Source of the DNA: Clostridia bacterium
GTDB lineage: Bacteria; Bacillota; Clostridia; Monoglobales; Monoglobaceae
Length of the DNA stretch: 51,407 nt
Direction: 5' to 3'
Assembly (NCBI GenBank): GCA_017622215.1
Contig: JAGARO010000003.1
Coordinates: forward strand, 1 to 51,407
Shown here: in pieces, positions 9,942-16,857 of the stretch
Layout: each line of letters starts with the position of its first letter
Position numbering within the stretch: the stretch's first letter is position 1
Made by a program: the position numbers and the translations under genes
Notes under the pieces: model-generated
Seen by the model: the letters and a program-made list of their open reading frames with translations, nothing else
Database searches by the model: none
What the model was told of the DNA's origin: nothing

Positions 9942-10124
9942 ATTAGTGATATTCCAACTTCGTTGGAGTGATATTTTTGATAAATCAAAAGTGTTATTAA
10001 AACCTATCGGTTTCAGTGATATTATATTTGTTTCTTCAACTCGCCGTAGGCGAATATCATTGCCGAAAGGCAATATCTCTTACGGAGTAAATATCACTTG
10101 TTCCGAAAGGAACAAATATAACTG
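9942..10124. repeat. Hairpin-array intergenic repeat element
   Basis: Seven short stem-loops are packed head to tail with GTGATAT/ATATCAC-like spacers. They are CCAAC/GTTGG (9954-9966), TTTTGAT/ATCAAAA (9975-9990), AAACC/GGTTT (10000-10013), CGCC/GGCG (10042-10052), TTGCC/GGCAA with GAAA loop (10060-10073), CTC/GAG (10078-10087) and TTGTTCC/GGAACAA with GAAA loop (10099-10116). Spacer orientation flips midway (GTGATAT on the left, ATATCAC on the right), so the whole also folds as a larger multi-branched structure. No credible gene lies here; it looks like a MITE-like or structured-RNA repeat. Confidence 0.7.
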
Positions 10125-10156
10125 AAAAAAGACTTGTCAATTGACAAGTCTTTTTT
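10125..10156. terminator. Bidirectional terminator between sigF and tRNA-Arg
   Basis: A perfect palindrome (AAAAAAGACTTGTCAA and its complement) with T-tracts in both directions. It ends transcription from sigF on the plus strand and the tRNA on the minus strand. Confidence 0.9.
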
Positions 10157-10232
10157 GGTACGCCGGAAGGGATTCGAACCCCTGACCTTTTGGTTCGTAG
10201 CCAAACACTCTATCCAGCTGAGCTACCGGCGC
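10156..10232 (-). tRNA. tRNA-Arg (anticodon ACG)
   Basis: Complete cloverleaf on the minus strand. The acceptor is GCGCCGG/CCGGCGT, the anticodon loop is CTACGAA with a TTTGG/CCAAA stem, and the T-loop is TTCGAAT. A73 and an encoded CCA follow. Anticodon ACG (inosine-modified) reads CGN arginine codons. Confidence 0.97.
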
Positions 10233-10246
10233 GTATCACAACTGCT

Positions 10247-10275
10247 ATAATAACACATTTTTAATTACTTTGCAA
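10247..10275 (-). promoter_or_regulatory. tRNA-Arg promoter
   Basis: On the minus strand, TTGCAA (10270-10275), 17-base spacer, TATTAT (10247-10252) with extended TG. Confidence 0.65.
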
Positions 10276-10294
10276 GTGTTTTAAGAAAAAATTT

Positions 10295-11140
10295 TTACTT
10301 TTTTTGTAATTTGAGATAAATATCATAAACCTCGCGCTTTGGAAGTTCAAGTTCCTCTGCAACTTTCTTAACAAGCTCCTTGCCGTAAAGCTCCGCTGTT
10401 TCATACTCCTTAAGGAGCTCTTCAGTCAATGGTTTTTCCGCTCTCTGCTCCTCTTTAAGCTCGTTTTTATTTTTGCCTGCAATAACTAAAACAAACTCGC
10501 CCTTTGGGGCAGTTTCTTCGTAATATTTCACGGCCTCGCTGAGTGTTGTGCGGTTAAATTCCTCAAACTTTTTAGTGAGCTCTCTTGCAAGACAGATTTC
10601 CCTGTCTCCAAAAATGTCAAGCATATCTCGAAGAGTATAGATAAGCTTGTGGGGTGCCTCGTAAAAAATCAGTGTCCTTGTATCATTTTTCACATCGTTC
10701 AGGTGTTCAAACCTGGACTTTTTTGTAACAGACAAAAATCCCTCGAAAGAAAATCTGCCTGTTGGGAGGCCTGATGCTATAAGGGCTGTTGTTAAGGCGC
10801 AAGGTCCTGTAAGAGGAACAACCTGTATATCATTTTTTATTGCAAGCTTAACCAAATCTTCCCCCGGGTCGGAGATTGCAGGCATTCCTGCGTCGGAGCA
10901 GACTGCAATATTTTTCCCTGAAAGCAATTTTTCTATAAGATTTCCGCCCTTTGATGCCTTATTATGCTCGTGGTAGCTTGTAACAGGGGTGTCAATGTCG
11001 AAACAGTTAAGGAGCCTTAAAGTGTTTCTTGTGTCTTCGGCTGCAATTAAATCAACCTGTTTTAAGGTTTCAATCACCCTTGGCGTCATATCGGAAAGAT
11101 TTCCGATTGGAGTTGGGCAAAGGTATAAAATTCCGCTCAT
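10295..11140 (-). CDS. rsmI: 16S rRNA (cytidine-1402 2'-O)-methyltransferase
   Basis: A 281-residue tetrapyrrole-methylase fold protein. RsmI methylates the ribose of C1402 in the ribosomal decoding site using SAM. The N-terminus LYLCPTPIGNLSDMTPR, the AAEDTRNT segment and CSDAGMPAISDPG are characteristic. Its ATG overlaps the end of the upstream methyltransferase by 4 bases (ATGA), so the two are translationally coupled, an arrangement common in Firmicutes. Confidence 0.96.
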   Translation of the reverse strand: MSGILYLCPTPIGNLSDMTPRVIETLKQVDLIAAEDTRNTLRLLNCFDIDTPVTSYHEHNKASKGGNLIEKLLSGKNIAVCSDAGMPAISDPGEDLVKLAIKNDIQVVPLTGPCALTTALIASGLPTGRFSFEGFLSVTKKSRFEHLNDVKNDTRTLIFYEAPHKLIYTLRDMLDIFGDREICLARELTKKFEEFNRTTLSEAVKYYEETAPKGEFVLVIAGKNKNELKEEQRAEKPLTEELLKEYETAELYGKELVKKVAEELELPKREVYDIYLKLQKK

Positions 11141-11889
11141 TGTGTTTCCCTTTCGTAAATTCTGTTTATTTCCTCTGTGTATTCACCATTCTCGTCGTGG
11201 ACATACATCGGAGGCAGAAGTTTCAGCTTCGGTCTGCCGTGCTTTGTGCCCTCAACTAATATCATTGTGGCTGTTTTTTCTGCGCTCGGGTGAATAAACT
11301 GAAGTCTTTTCGGCTCAATCCGATAGCTTTTCATAAGATAAATTATATCAATCAGCCGTTCAGGTCTGTGAATTAAAGCAAGCTTGCCTGCAGGCTTTAA
11401 AAGTGCCTCCGAGGCTTTTATAATGTCCTCAAGATTGCATTTTATTTCGTGGCGGGCAATTGTTACTGTGTCCTCGGTGTTTTTAAGTCCGCCGTTGTTT
11501 TCTTTGTATGGCGGGTTGCAGGTTATATAATCAAAACTGCATTTCCCAAAGGTTTCAGGAGCATTTTTTAAATCCTCGCATATTATTTCAACCTTTTCAG
11601 TGAGACTATTGAGAAGAACACTGCGCTGTGCCATTTCGGCAACTTCTTCCTGAATTTCAACTCCTGTAATTTTCTTCGCCTCAGTTTTAGCTGAAAGCAG
11701 AACAGGAATAATTCCGTTTCCCGTGCATAGGTCAAGGACATTAGTGTCTTTTTTTATTTCGGATTTTGCAAAGTGGCTCAGGAGCACTGCGTCCACACCA
11801 AAGCAAAACCACTGGGGATTCTGGATAAGCTTAAGACCTTTAAGCTGTAAATCGTCAAGGCGTTCATTTTCCTTTATTAAACTTTCCAT
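11137..11889 (-). CDS. TrmN6-like tRNA (adenine-N6)-methyltransferase
   Basis: A 250-residue Rossmann-fold methyltransferase of the TrmN6/YabB type, likely modifying tRNA adenine 37. Motif I is VLDLCTGNGIIP and the N6-adenine catalytic motif is NPPY (in YITCNPPYKEN). The ATG at 11889 follows GGAGGGGG by 5 bases; a longer in-frame start lies within the promoter. It is the first gene of a two-gene operon with rsmI. Confidence 0.88.
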   Translation of the reverse strand: MESLIKENERLDDLQLKGLKLIQNPQWFCFGVDAVLLSHFAKSEIKKDTNVLDLCTGNGIIPVLLSAKTEAKKITGVEIQEEVAEMAQRSVLLNSLTEKVEIICEDLKNAPETFGKCSFDYITCNPPYKENNGGLKNTEDTVTIARHEIKCNLEDIIKASEALLKPAGKLALIHRPERLIDIIYLMKSYRIEPKRLQFIHPSAEKTATMILVEGTKHGRPKLKLLPPMYVHDENGEYTEEINRIYERETQ

Positions 11890-11912
11890 TTTATCCCCCT
11901 CCTTTTTATATA

Positions 11913-11941
11913 AGATTAGCATATTTTGAGATTTTTTTCAA
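11913..11941 (-). promoter_or_regulatory. Promoter of the methyltransferase-rsmI operon
   Basis: On the minus strand, TTGAAA (11936-11941), 17-base spacer, TAATCT (11913-11918) with extended TG. Confidence 0.55.
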
Positions 11942-12029
11942 CCTGTTATGGAATAAAATTGGAGATTTTCGGGTATAATTTAACAAAACTAATTAAAGAA
12001 TTCGTGAGAAGAAAGGCTATGGAAATTTT

Positions 12030-12290
12030 ATGGAATTTGCTATAAAGTCAATTTTTACATCACCAATTGCGTTGTATCAGGAAAAGCAGGCAAGAAAGGT
12101 GCGCGCCTTAGAATATAATCGTCTTATGGAAGAAATCCGCACAGTTTCCTTAAATATGCGGGAGCTTCAGGGCTGTTATGATGAGGTTTCCGACGGGAAA
12201 ATGCTTGATTATTTCACTTATAAACTCCGTGCGGAGCAGTGCCTTTATGAGTTTTTGCTTGAAGAGGTTAAAAAAGTCGAAAATTTTTAA
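12030..12290 (+). CDS. YaaL-like DUF2508 family small protein
   Basis: An 86-residue, mostly helical, charged protein without membrane segments. The spacing EEIRTVSLNMRELQGCYDEV, then DYFTYKLRAEQCLYEFLLEEVKK, fits the DUF2508/YaaL pattern. Those proteins often neighbour recombination or sporulation genes in Bacilli, but their function is unknown. No strong Shine-Dalgarno directly precedes the ATG (AAGG lies about 15 bases upstream). A TATAAT at 11974-11979 may be its promoter. Confidence 0.55.
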   Translation: MEFAIKSIFTSPIALYQEKQARKVRALEYNRLMEEIRTVSLNMRELQGCYDEVSDGKMLDYFTYKLRAEQCLYEFLLEEVKKVENF

Positions 12291-12308
12291 GTTTTTTTAA
12301 AAAAAGCC

Positions 12309-12337
12309 TTGACAAAACTGTGTCAAGCATATATAAT
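12309..12337 (+). promoter_or_regulatory. Consensus promoter for tRNA-Leu/tRNA-Gln
   Basis: Perfect TTGACA (12309-12314), 17-base spacer, perfect TATAAT (12332-12337), about 20 bases before the tRNA-Leu. Confidence 0.9.
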
Positions 12338-12357
12338 AAAAAAGCTGGTTGTGATGA

Positions 12358-12441
12358 GCGAGCTTGCTGGAATTGGCAGACAGGCACGTTTGAGGGGCGT
12401 GTGTTTATGACGTATGGGTTCAAGTCCCATAGCTCGCACCA
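12358..12441 (+). tRNA. tRNA-Leu (anticodon GAG)
   Basis: Class II tRNA of 84 bases with acceptor GCGAGCT/AGCTCGC, anticodon stem CACGT/GCGTG, loop TTGAGGG (anticodon GAG), an extended variable region, T-loop TTCAAGT and encoded CCA. Confidence 0.95.
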
Positions 12442-12462
12442 GTTTTTTTATTTCAAAAATAT

Positions 12463-12536
12463 TGCCGGATTGTGTAAAGGTAGCACCGCAGACTCTGACT
12501 CTGTTTGTATGGGTTCGAATCCTATTCCGGCAGCCA
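12463..12536 (+). tRNA. tRNA-Gln (anticodon CTG)
   Basis: Acceptor TGCCGGA/TCCGGCA, anticodon loop CTCTGAC in a GCAGA/TCTGT stem, T-loop TTCGAAT, G73 and encoded CCA. It lies 21 bases after tRNA-Leu and shares its promoter. Confidence 0.94.
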
Positions 12537-12539
12537 AAA

Positions 12540-12572
12540 ATCGACAAGGTTCGTCAGAATCTTGTCGATTTT
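12540..12572 (+). terminator. Terminator after tRNA-Gln
   Basis: Stem ATCGACAAG/CTTGTCGAT with a 12-base loop and a short T-rich tail. Confidence 0.7.
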
Positions 12573-12660
12573 ACTTATTACCTATTCACTTTTCACTATT
12601 CCTTAAAATTACCTTCGTCGATTTTTGGAAAGTAATAGGTAATAGTGAAGAAGGAAAAAG
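12573..12660. repeat. MITE-like imperfect inverted repeat
   Basis: The left arm contains TATTACCTATT (12577-12587) and TTCACTATT. The right arm contains the complements AATAGGTAATA (12633-12643) and AATAGTGAA. No coding potential is seen. It resembles small non-autonomous inverted repeats common between clostridial genes, but I cannot name it. Confidence 0.4.
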
Positions 12661-12724
12661 TTAAGGTGGATTTGCTCGCGCAAAGCTTATTTTTATATAT
12701 CATCTAAACCATTTGGCGTACCAA

Positions 12725-12755
12725 AAAAGCACTTGCAAGAACGCAAGTGCTTTTA
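12725..12755. terminator. Bidirectional terminator downstream of thiT
   Basis: Stem AAAAGCACTTGC/GCAAGTGCTTTT with A- and T-rich flanks. It serves thiT on the minus strand. Confidence 0.85.
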
Positions 12756-12757
12756 TT

Positions 12758-13312
12758 TTATTTATCTTTCTTTTTGGTAAGTTTTGGTGTTAGAAGAGCA
12801 AGGACTACTGTTGTAATAATCATTTCCGGTATCATATATGAACCATTATAGACAAGAGCATATACAGGTACACAGTCAGTGTCGGCAAATGCTCCCCAGA
12901 TTAAAAGTCCTGAAAGGACGTGCATCATATATCTTAAGCCGGTTACGATTGTTCCGCTGACAGGTATTGCCCAGGGTTTATTGCCCATAAGCTTTACAAA
13001 GAAGCCTGCGAGGCCTAAAACGGTAAATGCAATAACATAATCCAGCATTATAACGCCGATAAAACTTAATGTTGTTGTGGCAGGGGGCATATAAAAGTCT
13101 GTCATCAGCTGGATAAGTGAAAAAACGAACCCTGCTAAAAGTCCCCACTTTGTATCAATAATTATGGATACAAGAATAATAGGCACCATACTGCCCAGGG
13201 TTATGTATCCGCCCTGTGTCCATGGTGCCGGAAGTAACTTTGACACCATAATAAGCGCAAACGACAAAGCTGTAAGCATTGCGCTTAAAGTTAGTTTTTT
13301 TGTTTTTGTCAT
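12758..13312 (-). CDS. thiT: ECF transporter thiamine-binding S component
   Basis: A 184-residue polytopic membrane protein with about six hydrophobic helices. It resembles ThiT, the substrate-specific subunit that binds thiamine and works with a shared ECF energizing module (EcfA/A'/T) encoded elsewhere. Tryptophans in the membrane segments (WTQGG, WGLLAG, WGAFAD) fit a thiamine-binding site. The ATG follows AAGGAG. The TPP riboswitch and terminator in its leader support the assignment. Confidence 0.92.
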   Translation of the reverse strand: MTKTKKLTLSAMLTALSFALIMVSKLLPAPWTQGGYITLGSMVPIILVSIIIDTKWGLLAGFVFSLIQLMTDFYMPPATTTLSFIGVIMLDYVIAFTVLGLAGFFVKLMGNKPWAIPVSGTIVTGLRYMMHVLSGLLIWGAFADTDCVPVYALVYNGSYMIPEMIITTVVLALLTPKLTKKKDK

Positions 13313-13373
13313 AAAAACACTCCTTTATATAAATCTGAGCTGAATATCGAACATATGATTTGGAATAAGGTAT

Positions 13374-13405
13374 AAAAAAAGAGATTATCAATACATGATA
13401 ATCTC
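13374..13405 (-). terminator. Terminator of the TPP riboswitch expression platform
   Basis: On the minus strand, stem GAGATTATCA/TGATAATCTC with a four-base loop is followed by seven T. It lies between the TPP aptamer and thiT, so TPP binding should cause transcription termination. Confidence 0.9.
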
Positions 13406-13430
13406 CGAAAATTGCAATTTTTAATATTTT

Positions 13431-13508
13431 CCTACGCCGGCATTATCCGTATCAGGTTCACGGGTCGGAATGCACAATTCCCTCTCAGCCTTTTTGAAAG
13501 CTCCCCAA
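13431..13508 (-). promoter_or_regulatory. TPP riboswitch (THI element)
   Basis: Read on the minus strand, it contains the conserved GGCTGAGAGGG near the 5' side and GACCCGTGAACCTGAT, ending in ATAATGCCGGCGTAGG. These are the hallmark TPP aptamer segments. It controls thiT. Confidence 0.96.
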
Positions 13509-13525
13509 ATATTCAGTTCCAGACA

Positions 13526-13554
13526 ATTTTATCACAAGAAAGAGCTAAAGTCAA
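13526..13554 (-). promoter_or_regulatory. Promoter of the TPP-riboswitch/thiT transcript
   Basis: On the minus strand, TTGACT (13549-13554), 17-base spacer, TAAAAT (13526-13531), about 10 bases upstream of the aptamer. Confidence 0.75.
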
Positions 13555-13580
13555 TAGAATTGGTATAATACAGTAAATTT

Positions 13581-13609
13581 TTGACATTTTATGTTGGTTA
13601 TGGTATAAT
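13581..13609 (+). promoter_or_regulatory. Consensus promoter of DMT transporter gene
   Basis: TTGACA (13581-13586), 17-base spacer, TATAAT (13604-13609) with extended TG. Confidence 0.85.
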
Positions 13610-13642
13610 GCCTAAGTTGAAATTCTATTTTTGGAGGACATT

Positions 13643-14566
13643 ATGAAAACTTCAGCAAAATCGACGATAATGCTTTTTATGACAGCTATAATATGGGGCT
13701 TTGCTTTTGTTGCACAGAGGGTTGCTGCGGACAACAGTCTTGGCTCATTTACCTTTAACGGCACAAGGTTTCTCCTTGGAGCTATTTCCTTAATTCCTGT
13801 TTTTCTTATATTTGAAAAGGACGGAAAGGACAGAAAAAAGCTTATAAAAACTATTTGGACAGCCTGTGTGGGCGGAACAATTCTTTTCCTTGCCTCATTC
13901 CTCCAACAAAAGGGCATTGAGATTTCGGGAAGTGCCTCAAAGGGCGGATTTATTACTGCTTTATACATGGTTATAGTTCCAATAATCGGGATGTTTTTTG
14001 GAAAGAAAACAGGGCTTCCTGTCTGGCTTGGAGTTTTTCTCGCTGTTTTCGGACTTTATCTTTTAAGCTTTGTTGAGTTTGATGCGATTTCTAGGCAGCT
14101 TGTTTCAAAAAACCTGAGCGAGATGAACCTTGGGGACCTTGTTCTCCTTATTGGCTCTGTTTTATGGGCTGTGCATATTCTCTGGCTTGACAAGATGTCA
14201 AAAGAGGTTTCTCCTATTAAATTTTCATCCTTTCAGTATCTTGTGTGCGGAATTTTAGGACTGATTTTTGCGGGAATTTTTGAACAGGACAGCTTGAATG
14301 TGGCAAAGATTTCAGCTTGTGCTATTCCTATTTTATACGGAGGAATTATGTCAGCAGGGGTGGCTTACACTCTCCAGATTATCGGGCAGAAAAACGCTGA
14401 CCCTACACACGCCTCAATCATTCTTTCCACCGAGGCTGTGTTCAGCGTAATCGGTGAGGCACTTATTTTACATACCTACCTTAATCCTGTGGGATATGTG
14501 GGATGCGTAATCATTTTTATTGGAACATTGCTTCCGCAGTTTACTTTCAAAAAGAAAAAGGTATAG
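13643..14566 (+). CDS. DMT-superfamily (EamA) transporter
   Basis: A 307-residue inner-membrane protein with about ten hydrophobic helices in two EamA repeats. The N-terminal repeat has IIWGFAFVAQR and the second has SVLWAVHILWLDK. The family exports or imports small metabolites (amino acids, nucleotides, sugars), and the substrate cannot be read from sequence. The ATG at 13643 follows GGAGG by 5 bases, which rules out the in-frame TTG 12 bases upstream. It is a single-gene transcript; its stop codon lies inside the terminator stem. Confidence 0.9.
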   Translation: MKTSAKSTIMLFMTAIIWGFAFVAQRVAADNSLGSFTFNGTRFLLGAISLIPVFLIFEKDGKDRKKLIKTIWTACVGGTILFLASFLQQKGIEISGSASKGGFITALYMVIVPIIGMFFGKKTGLPVWLGVFLAVFGLYLLSFVEFDAISRQLVSKNLSEMNLGDLVLLIGSVLWAVHILWLDKMSKEVSPIKFSSFQYLVCGILGLIFAGIFEQDSLNVAKISACAIPILYGGIMSAGVAYTLQIIGQKNADPTHASIILSTEAVFSVIGEALILHTYLNPVGYVGCVIIFIGTLLPQFTFKKKKV

Positions 14567-14583
14567 CTTTTGCTATACCTTTA
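14557..14583. terminator. Convergent terminator after DMT transporter
   Basis: Stem AAAGGTATAGC/GCTATACCTTT with a TTTT loop. It overlaps the stop codon of the plus-strand gene and lies just past the small minus-strand gene. Confidence 0.85.
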
Positions 14584-14820
14584 TTTTTTTGGCTTTTCAA
14601 AGGAATGGAGGAGGGTTGTTTCTACTTTTGGGGAAAGGGTAGTTTTATATGTTCCCTTGGCGTTGTGGTGGAAAACTGTTATTTTATTTTCCTCGGAAAC
14701 AACTTTTTCGATAACTGCGTTTCTGTCGCGGAGCTTTATTATTTTTTCGGGGATTGAGCTTCCTTTTGCAACTGTAAGTAAAAGGGAGATTGCGATAATT
14801 GTCAGGGCTAATTTTTTCAA
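14581..14820 (-). CDS. Small secreted or membrane-anchored hypothetical protein
   Basis: A 79-residue protein beginning KKLALTIIAISLLLTVAKG, a typical signal peptide or N-terminal anchor, followed by a short basic and polar domain. The start would be TTG at 14820 with GAGGTGG five bases upstream, which supports it as real. I do not recognise a family. It lies between convergent terminators, downstream of tRNA-Arg(CCG). Confidence 0.5.
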   Translation of the reverse strand: MKKLALTIIAISLLLTVAKGSSIPEKIIKLRDRNAVIEKVVSEENKITVFHHNAKGTYKTTLSPKVETTLLHSFEKPKK

Positions 14821-14883
14821 GATACCACCTCGAAGATAGTTTTTCCTGAAAATATAAGTTTATACAGTGAATAGGGAAGAAGT

Positions 14884-14913
14884 AAAAACCGTACACTTTT
14901 GTGTACGGTTTTT
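14884..14913. terminator. Bidirectional terminator downstream of tRNA-Arg(CCG)
   Basis: Stem AAAAACCGTACAC/GTGTACGGTTTTT with a TTTT loop directly follows the tRNA 3' end on the minus strand. Confidence 0.92.
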
Positions 14914-14989
14914 GGTATGCCCGATGCGATTCGAACGCACGGCACATGGCGTCGGAGGCCATTGCTCTATCCAACTGAGCTACGGGCAC
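14913..14989 (-). tRNA. tRNA-Arg (anticodon CCG)
   Basis: Minus-strand cloverleaf with acceptor GTGCCCG/CGGGCAT, anticodon stem ATGGC/GCCAT, loop CTCCGAC (anticodon CCG), T-loop TTCGAAT, A73 and encoded CCA. Confidence 0.96.
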
Positions 14990-14995
14990 ATATAT

Positions 14996-15022
14996 AAAAA
15001 GGGCTCTGAAAAGCCCTTTTTT
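14996..15022. terminator. Terminator after GDSL hydrolase gene
   Basis: Stem AAAAAGGGCT/AGCCCTTTTTT with a short loop. It separates the hydrolase from the downstream minus-strand tRNA. Confidence 0.85.
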
Positions 15023-15617
15023 ACAGCCAACCAAGTTCGCTGAGTTTATTATATACTTCACGGGCATAAACCATTTCTCCGCCCGGATGGAGGTGAACGC
15101 CGTCTGTTAAGAATACAAGCTCTTCGTGGGTTCTGTATTCAAGCGCGTCCTGCATTGGTTTATCCATTTCAAGAAGAGGAAGTCCTTTTTCGTGAGCAAT
15201 ATTACGGATAATTCCGTTGCTCTTTACAAGGTGCTTCCACACCTGATTATCATACTCAGGGTGAATTATAAGGTGATAATTAAGAAGAAGGATTTTTGCC
15301 CCTGTCTTTTCAATTCTGCCTATAATTTCTTCGATATTTTTTCTTGTTTCTTCAGGGTCTATGCCTGAATCCTCGCCTCTGTCGTTTCCGCCGATAAGGA
15401 GGGTTACAAGGTCAGGATTTTCCTTGATTACATCATCCTGGAGTCTGTCTAAAACCTGTCTGGTAGTGTTTCCGGCAATTCCACGGTTTAAAACTGTAAT
15501 TTCCTTATCCTTTGCTGCAGATTCAAAAATTGTCTGAAGAATATCAGACCATTTCGGGTAAAGGGCAAGGTTTGTTGAACCTGTAATACTGTCGCCTAAG
15601 CAAATAAGTTTTCTCAC
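15021..15617 (-). CDS. SGNH/GDSL-family hydrolase
   Basis: A 198-residue cytosolic-looking esterase or lipase of the SGNH fold. All four blocks are present: GDSIT with the catalytic Ser near the N-terminus, NRGIAGN (Gly), IGGNDRG (Asn) and DGVHLHPGG (Asp-His). No signal peptide is seen. Substrates in the family include acetylated sugars and acyl thioesters; the present substrate is unknown. It follows the 92-residue gene by 14 bases, so the two form an operon. Confidence 0.92.
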   Translation of the reverse strand: MRKLICLGDSITGSTNLALYPKWSDILQTIFESAAKDKEITVLNRGIAGNTTRQVLDRLQDDVIKENPDLVTLLIGGNDRGEDSGIDPEETRKNIEEIIGRIEKTGAKILLLNYHLIIHPEYDNQVWKHLVKSNGIIRNIAHEKGLPLLEMDKPMQDALEYRTHEELVFLTDGVHLHPGGEMVYAREVYNKLSELGWL

Positions 15618-15631
15618 GTCAATTCCTCCAA

Positions 15632-15910
15632 TTAGAAGTTTTCCAGGGCATCTTCAAGCCAATACATACCGATATCGAAAGCCTTGAAAAGTCCCTCACG
15701 TTCAGCCTGTCTCATAATCTGGGAGTTATTTTCGCTGTTTGTGCGAAGCTCAATTACAACATTCTTTGCCATTTCAATATCCCCAAGTTTTTCGGAGTCT
15801 GTAACTCTGAAAACAACCATATACTTGTCTCCCGGATTTCCGTAGTAAATTTCATTCCCTTTTCTCAATAATAATTTATCTTTATATTTAAGATATTTTT
15901 CTTCAGCCAT
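15632..15910 (-). CDS. Conserved hypothetical protein, 92 aa
   Basis: A 92-residue soluble protein with a beta-rich N-terminal half (LLLRKGNEIYYGNPGDKYMVVFRV) and a helical C-terminal half. I do not recognise a family. The ATG at 15910 is preceded by AAAGGAG about 9 bases upstream. It is first in an operon with the SGNH hydrolase, with a promoter directly upstream. Confidence 0.75.
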   Translation of the reverse strand: MAEEKYLKYKDKLLLRKGNEIYYGNPGDKYMVVFRVTDSEKLGDIEMAKNVVIELRTNSENNSQIMRQAEREGLFKAFDIGMYWLEDALENF

Positions 15911-15942
15911 TTTATAGCGCTCCTTTCGGATTTTCTCATTTT

Positions 15943-15971
15943 ATAATAACAAATATTTTATAAAAAATCAA
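15943..15971 (-). promoter_or_regulatory. Promoter of hypothetical-SGNH operon
   Basis: On the minus strand, TTGATT (15966-15971), 17-base spacer, TATTAT (15943-15948) with extended TG. Confidence 0.55.
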
Positions 15972-16010
15972 TAGGCTATTCCCTTTTTCTATGCCTGAAT
16001 TTACGGAAAC

Positions 16011-16039
16011 TTGACAAATCTTTCGTTTTGGTGTATAAT
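16011..16039 (+). promoter_or_regulatory. Consensus promoter of NlpC/P60 gene
   Basis: TTGACA (16011-16016), 17-base spacer, TATAAT (16034-16039). Confidence 0.85.
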
Positions 16040-16092
16040 CACTTTGTAACTATGTGTTAAAGGAGATGGTGAGACGACAGTAAGGTCGCAAT

Positions 16093-16809
16093 ATGAGTAT
16101 TAAAAGAATCTATTCAATTATTTTGACACTAACTATTCTTGTTACAGGTGTTATCAGTATTCCTGTTAGCGCCAGTACATCTTCATATGGTATTGTTACT
16201 GCTGATGTGCTTAACATTCGTGCAGAAGCAAGTACAACTTCTAAAATTCTCGGTCAGGTAACTCAGGGCTATTATGTTGACATAAGCTGGCTTGAACCAG
16301 GCTGGGCAAGAATTACATACGATAATATCAACGGATACTGCAGTTCAGATTATATTACTGTTTGTGAAGGTCCTAAGCCTGCCGGTGTTCGTGCAGAGAT
16401 TTTACCTAATACAACTTCCCGTAGCGGAGCTGTTTCCTCAAAGGGACAGGCGATTGCTGAACGTGCCAAGGACTTCCTCGGAGTTCCTTACGTTTACGGC
16501 GGAAGTTCTTCAAAGGGTTTTGACTGTAGCGGTTTTGTATATTTCTTATACAAGGAAATGGGCGTTACTTTAAACCGTGTTGCTGCAGGTCAGATGAATG
16601 ACGGAAAATGGGTTCCTCAGGACCAGATTAAGCCTGGTGATATCGTAGGCTTTAAAAATAGCAATGGCTATGTTAACCACGTAGGTATTTATGTGGGTAA
16701 CGGAATGATGATTCACGCACCGCAGACCGGTGATGTTGTTAAGTACACCAGCATTGTTGAAGGCAATTACGCCGGAAGAATTGCAGGTTTCAGAAGAATT
16801 TTTGACTAA
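16093..16809 (+). CDS. Secreted SH3b-NlpC/P60 cell-wall hydrolase
   Basis: A 238-residue exported peptidoglycan endopeptidase. Residues about 1-27 form a signal peptide ending near PVSASTS. A bacterial SH3 domain follows (about 33-92, VLNIRAEASTTSKILGQV). The C-terminal NlpC/P60 domain has the catalytic Cys in FDCSGFV, His in NHVGIYV and a third polar residue in MIHAPQ. It probably cuts stem peptides (D-Glu-diamino acid bond). An in-frame stop at 16081 makes the ATG at 16093 the first usable start. The best Shine-Dalgarno (AAAGGAG, 16059-16065) is oddly far upstream; a weaker TAAGG sits 7 bases from the ATG. Confidence 0.93.
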   Translation: MSIKRIYSIILTLTILVTGVISIPVSASTSSYGIVTADVLNIRAEASTTSKILGQVTQGYYVDISWLEPGWARITYDNINGYCSSDYITVCEGPKPAGVRAEILPNTTSRSGAVSSKGQAIAERAKDFLGVPYVYGGSSSKGFDCSGFVYFLYKEMGVTLNRVAAGQMNDGKWVPQDQIKPGDIVGFKNSNGYVNHVGIYVGNGMMIHAPQTGDVVKYTSIVEGNYAGRIAGFRRIFD

Positions 16810-16816
16810 ATAACTT

Positions 16817-16842
16817 AAGCTGTCGGTTTCGACAGCTTTTTG
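16817..16842 (+). terminator. Terminator after NlpC/P60 gene
   Basis: Stem AAGCTGTCG/CGACAGCTT with a GTTT loop and T-rich tail. Confidence 0.85.
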
Positions 16843-16857
16843 TTTACGGGGTGATTT

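Noticed and set aside
9942-10124. CRISPR-like or tandem repeat array after sigF
   Set aside because: Stem sequences differ and repeat lengths are irregular, so it was classed as a hairpin-array repeat.
12323-12635. Short frames across the tRNA-Leu/tRNA-Gln region
   Set aside because: They are produced by translating tRNA sequence.
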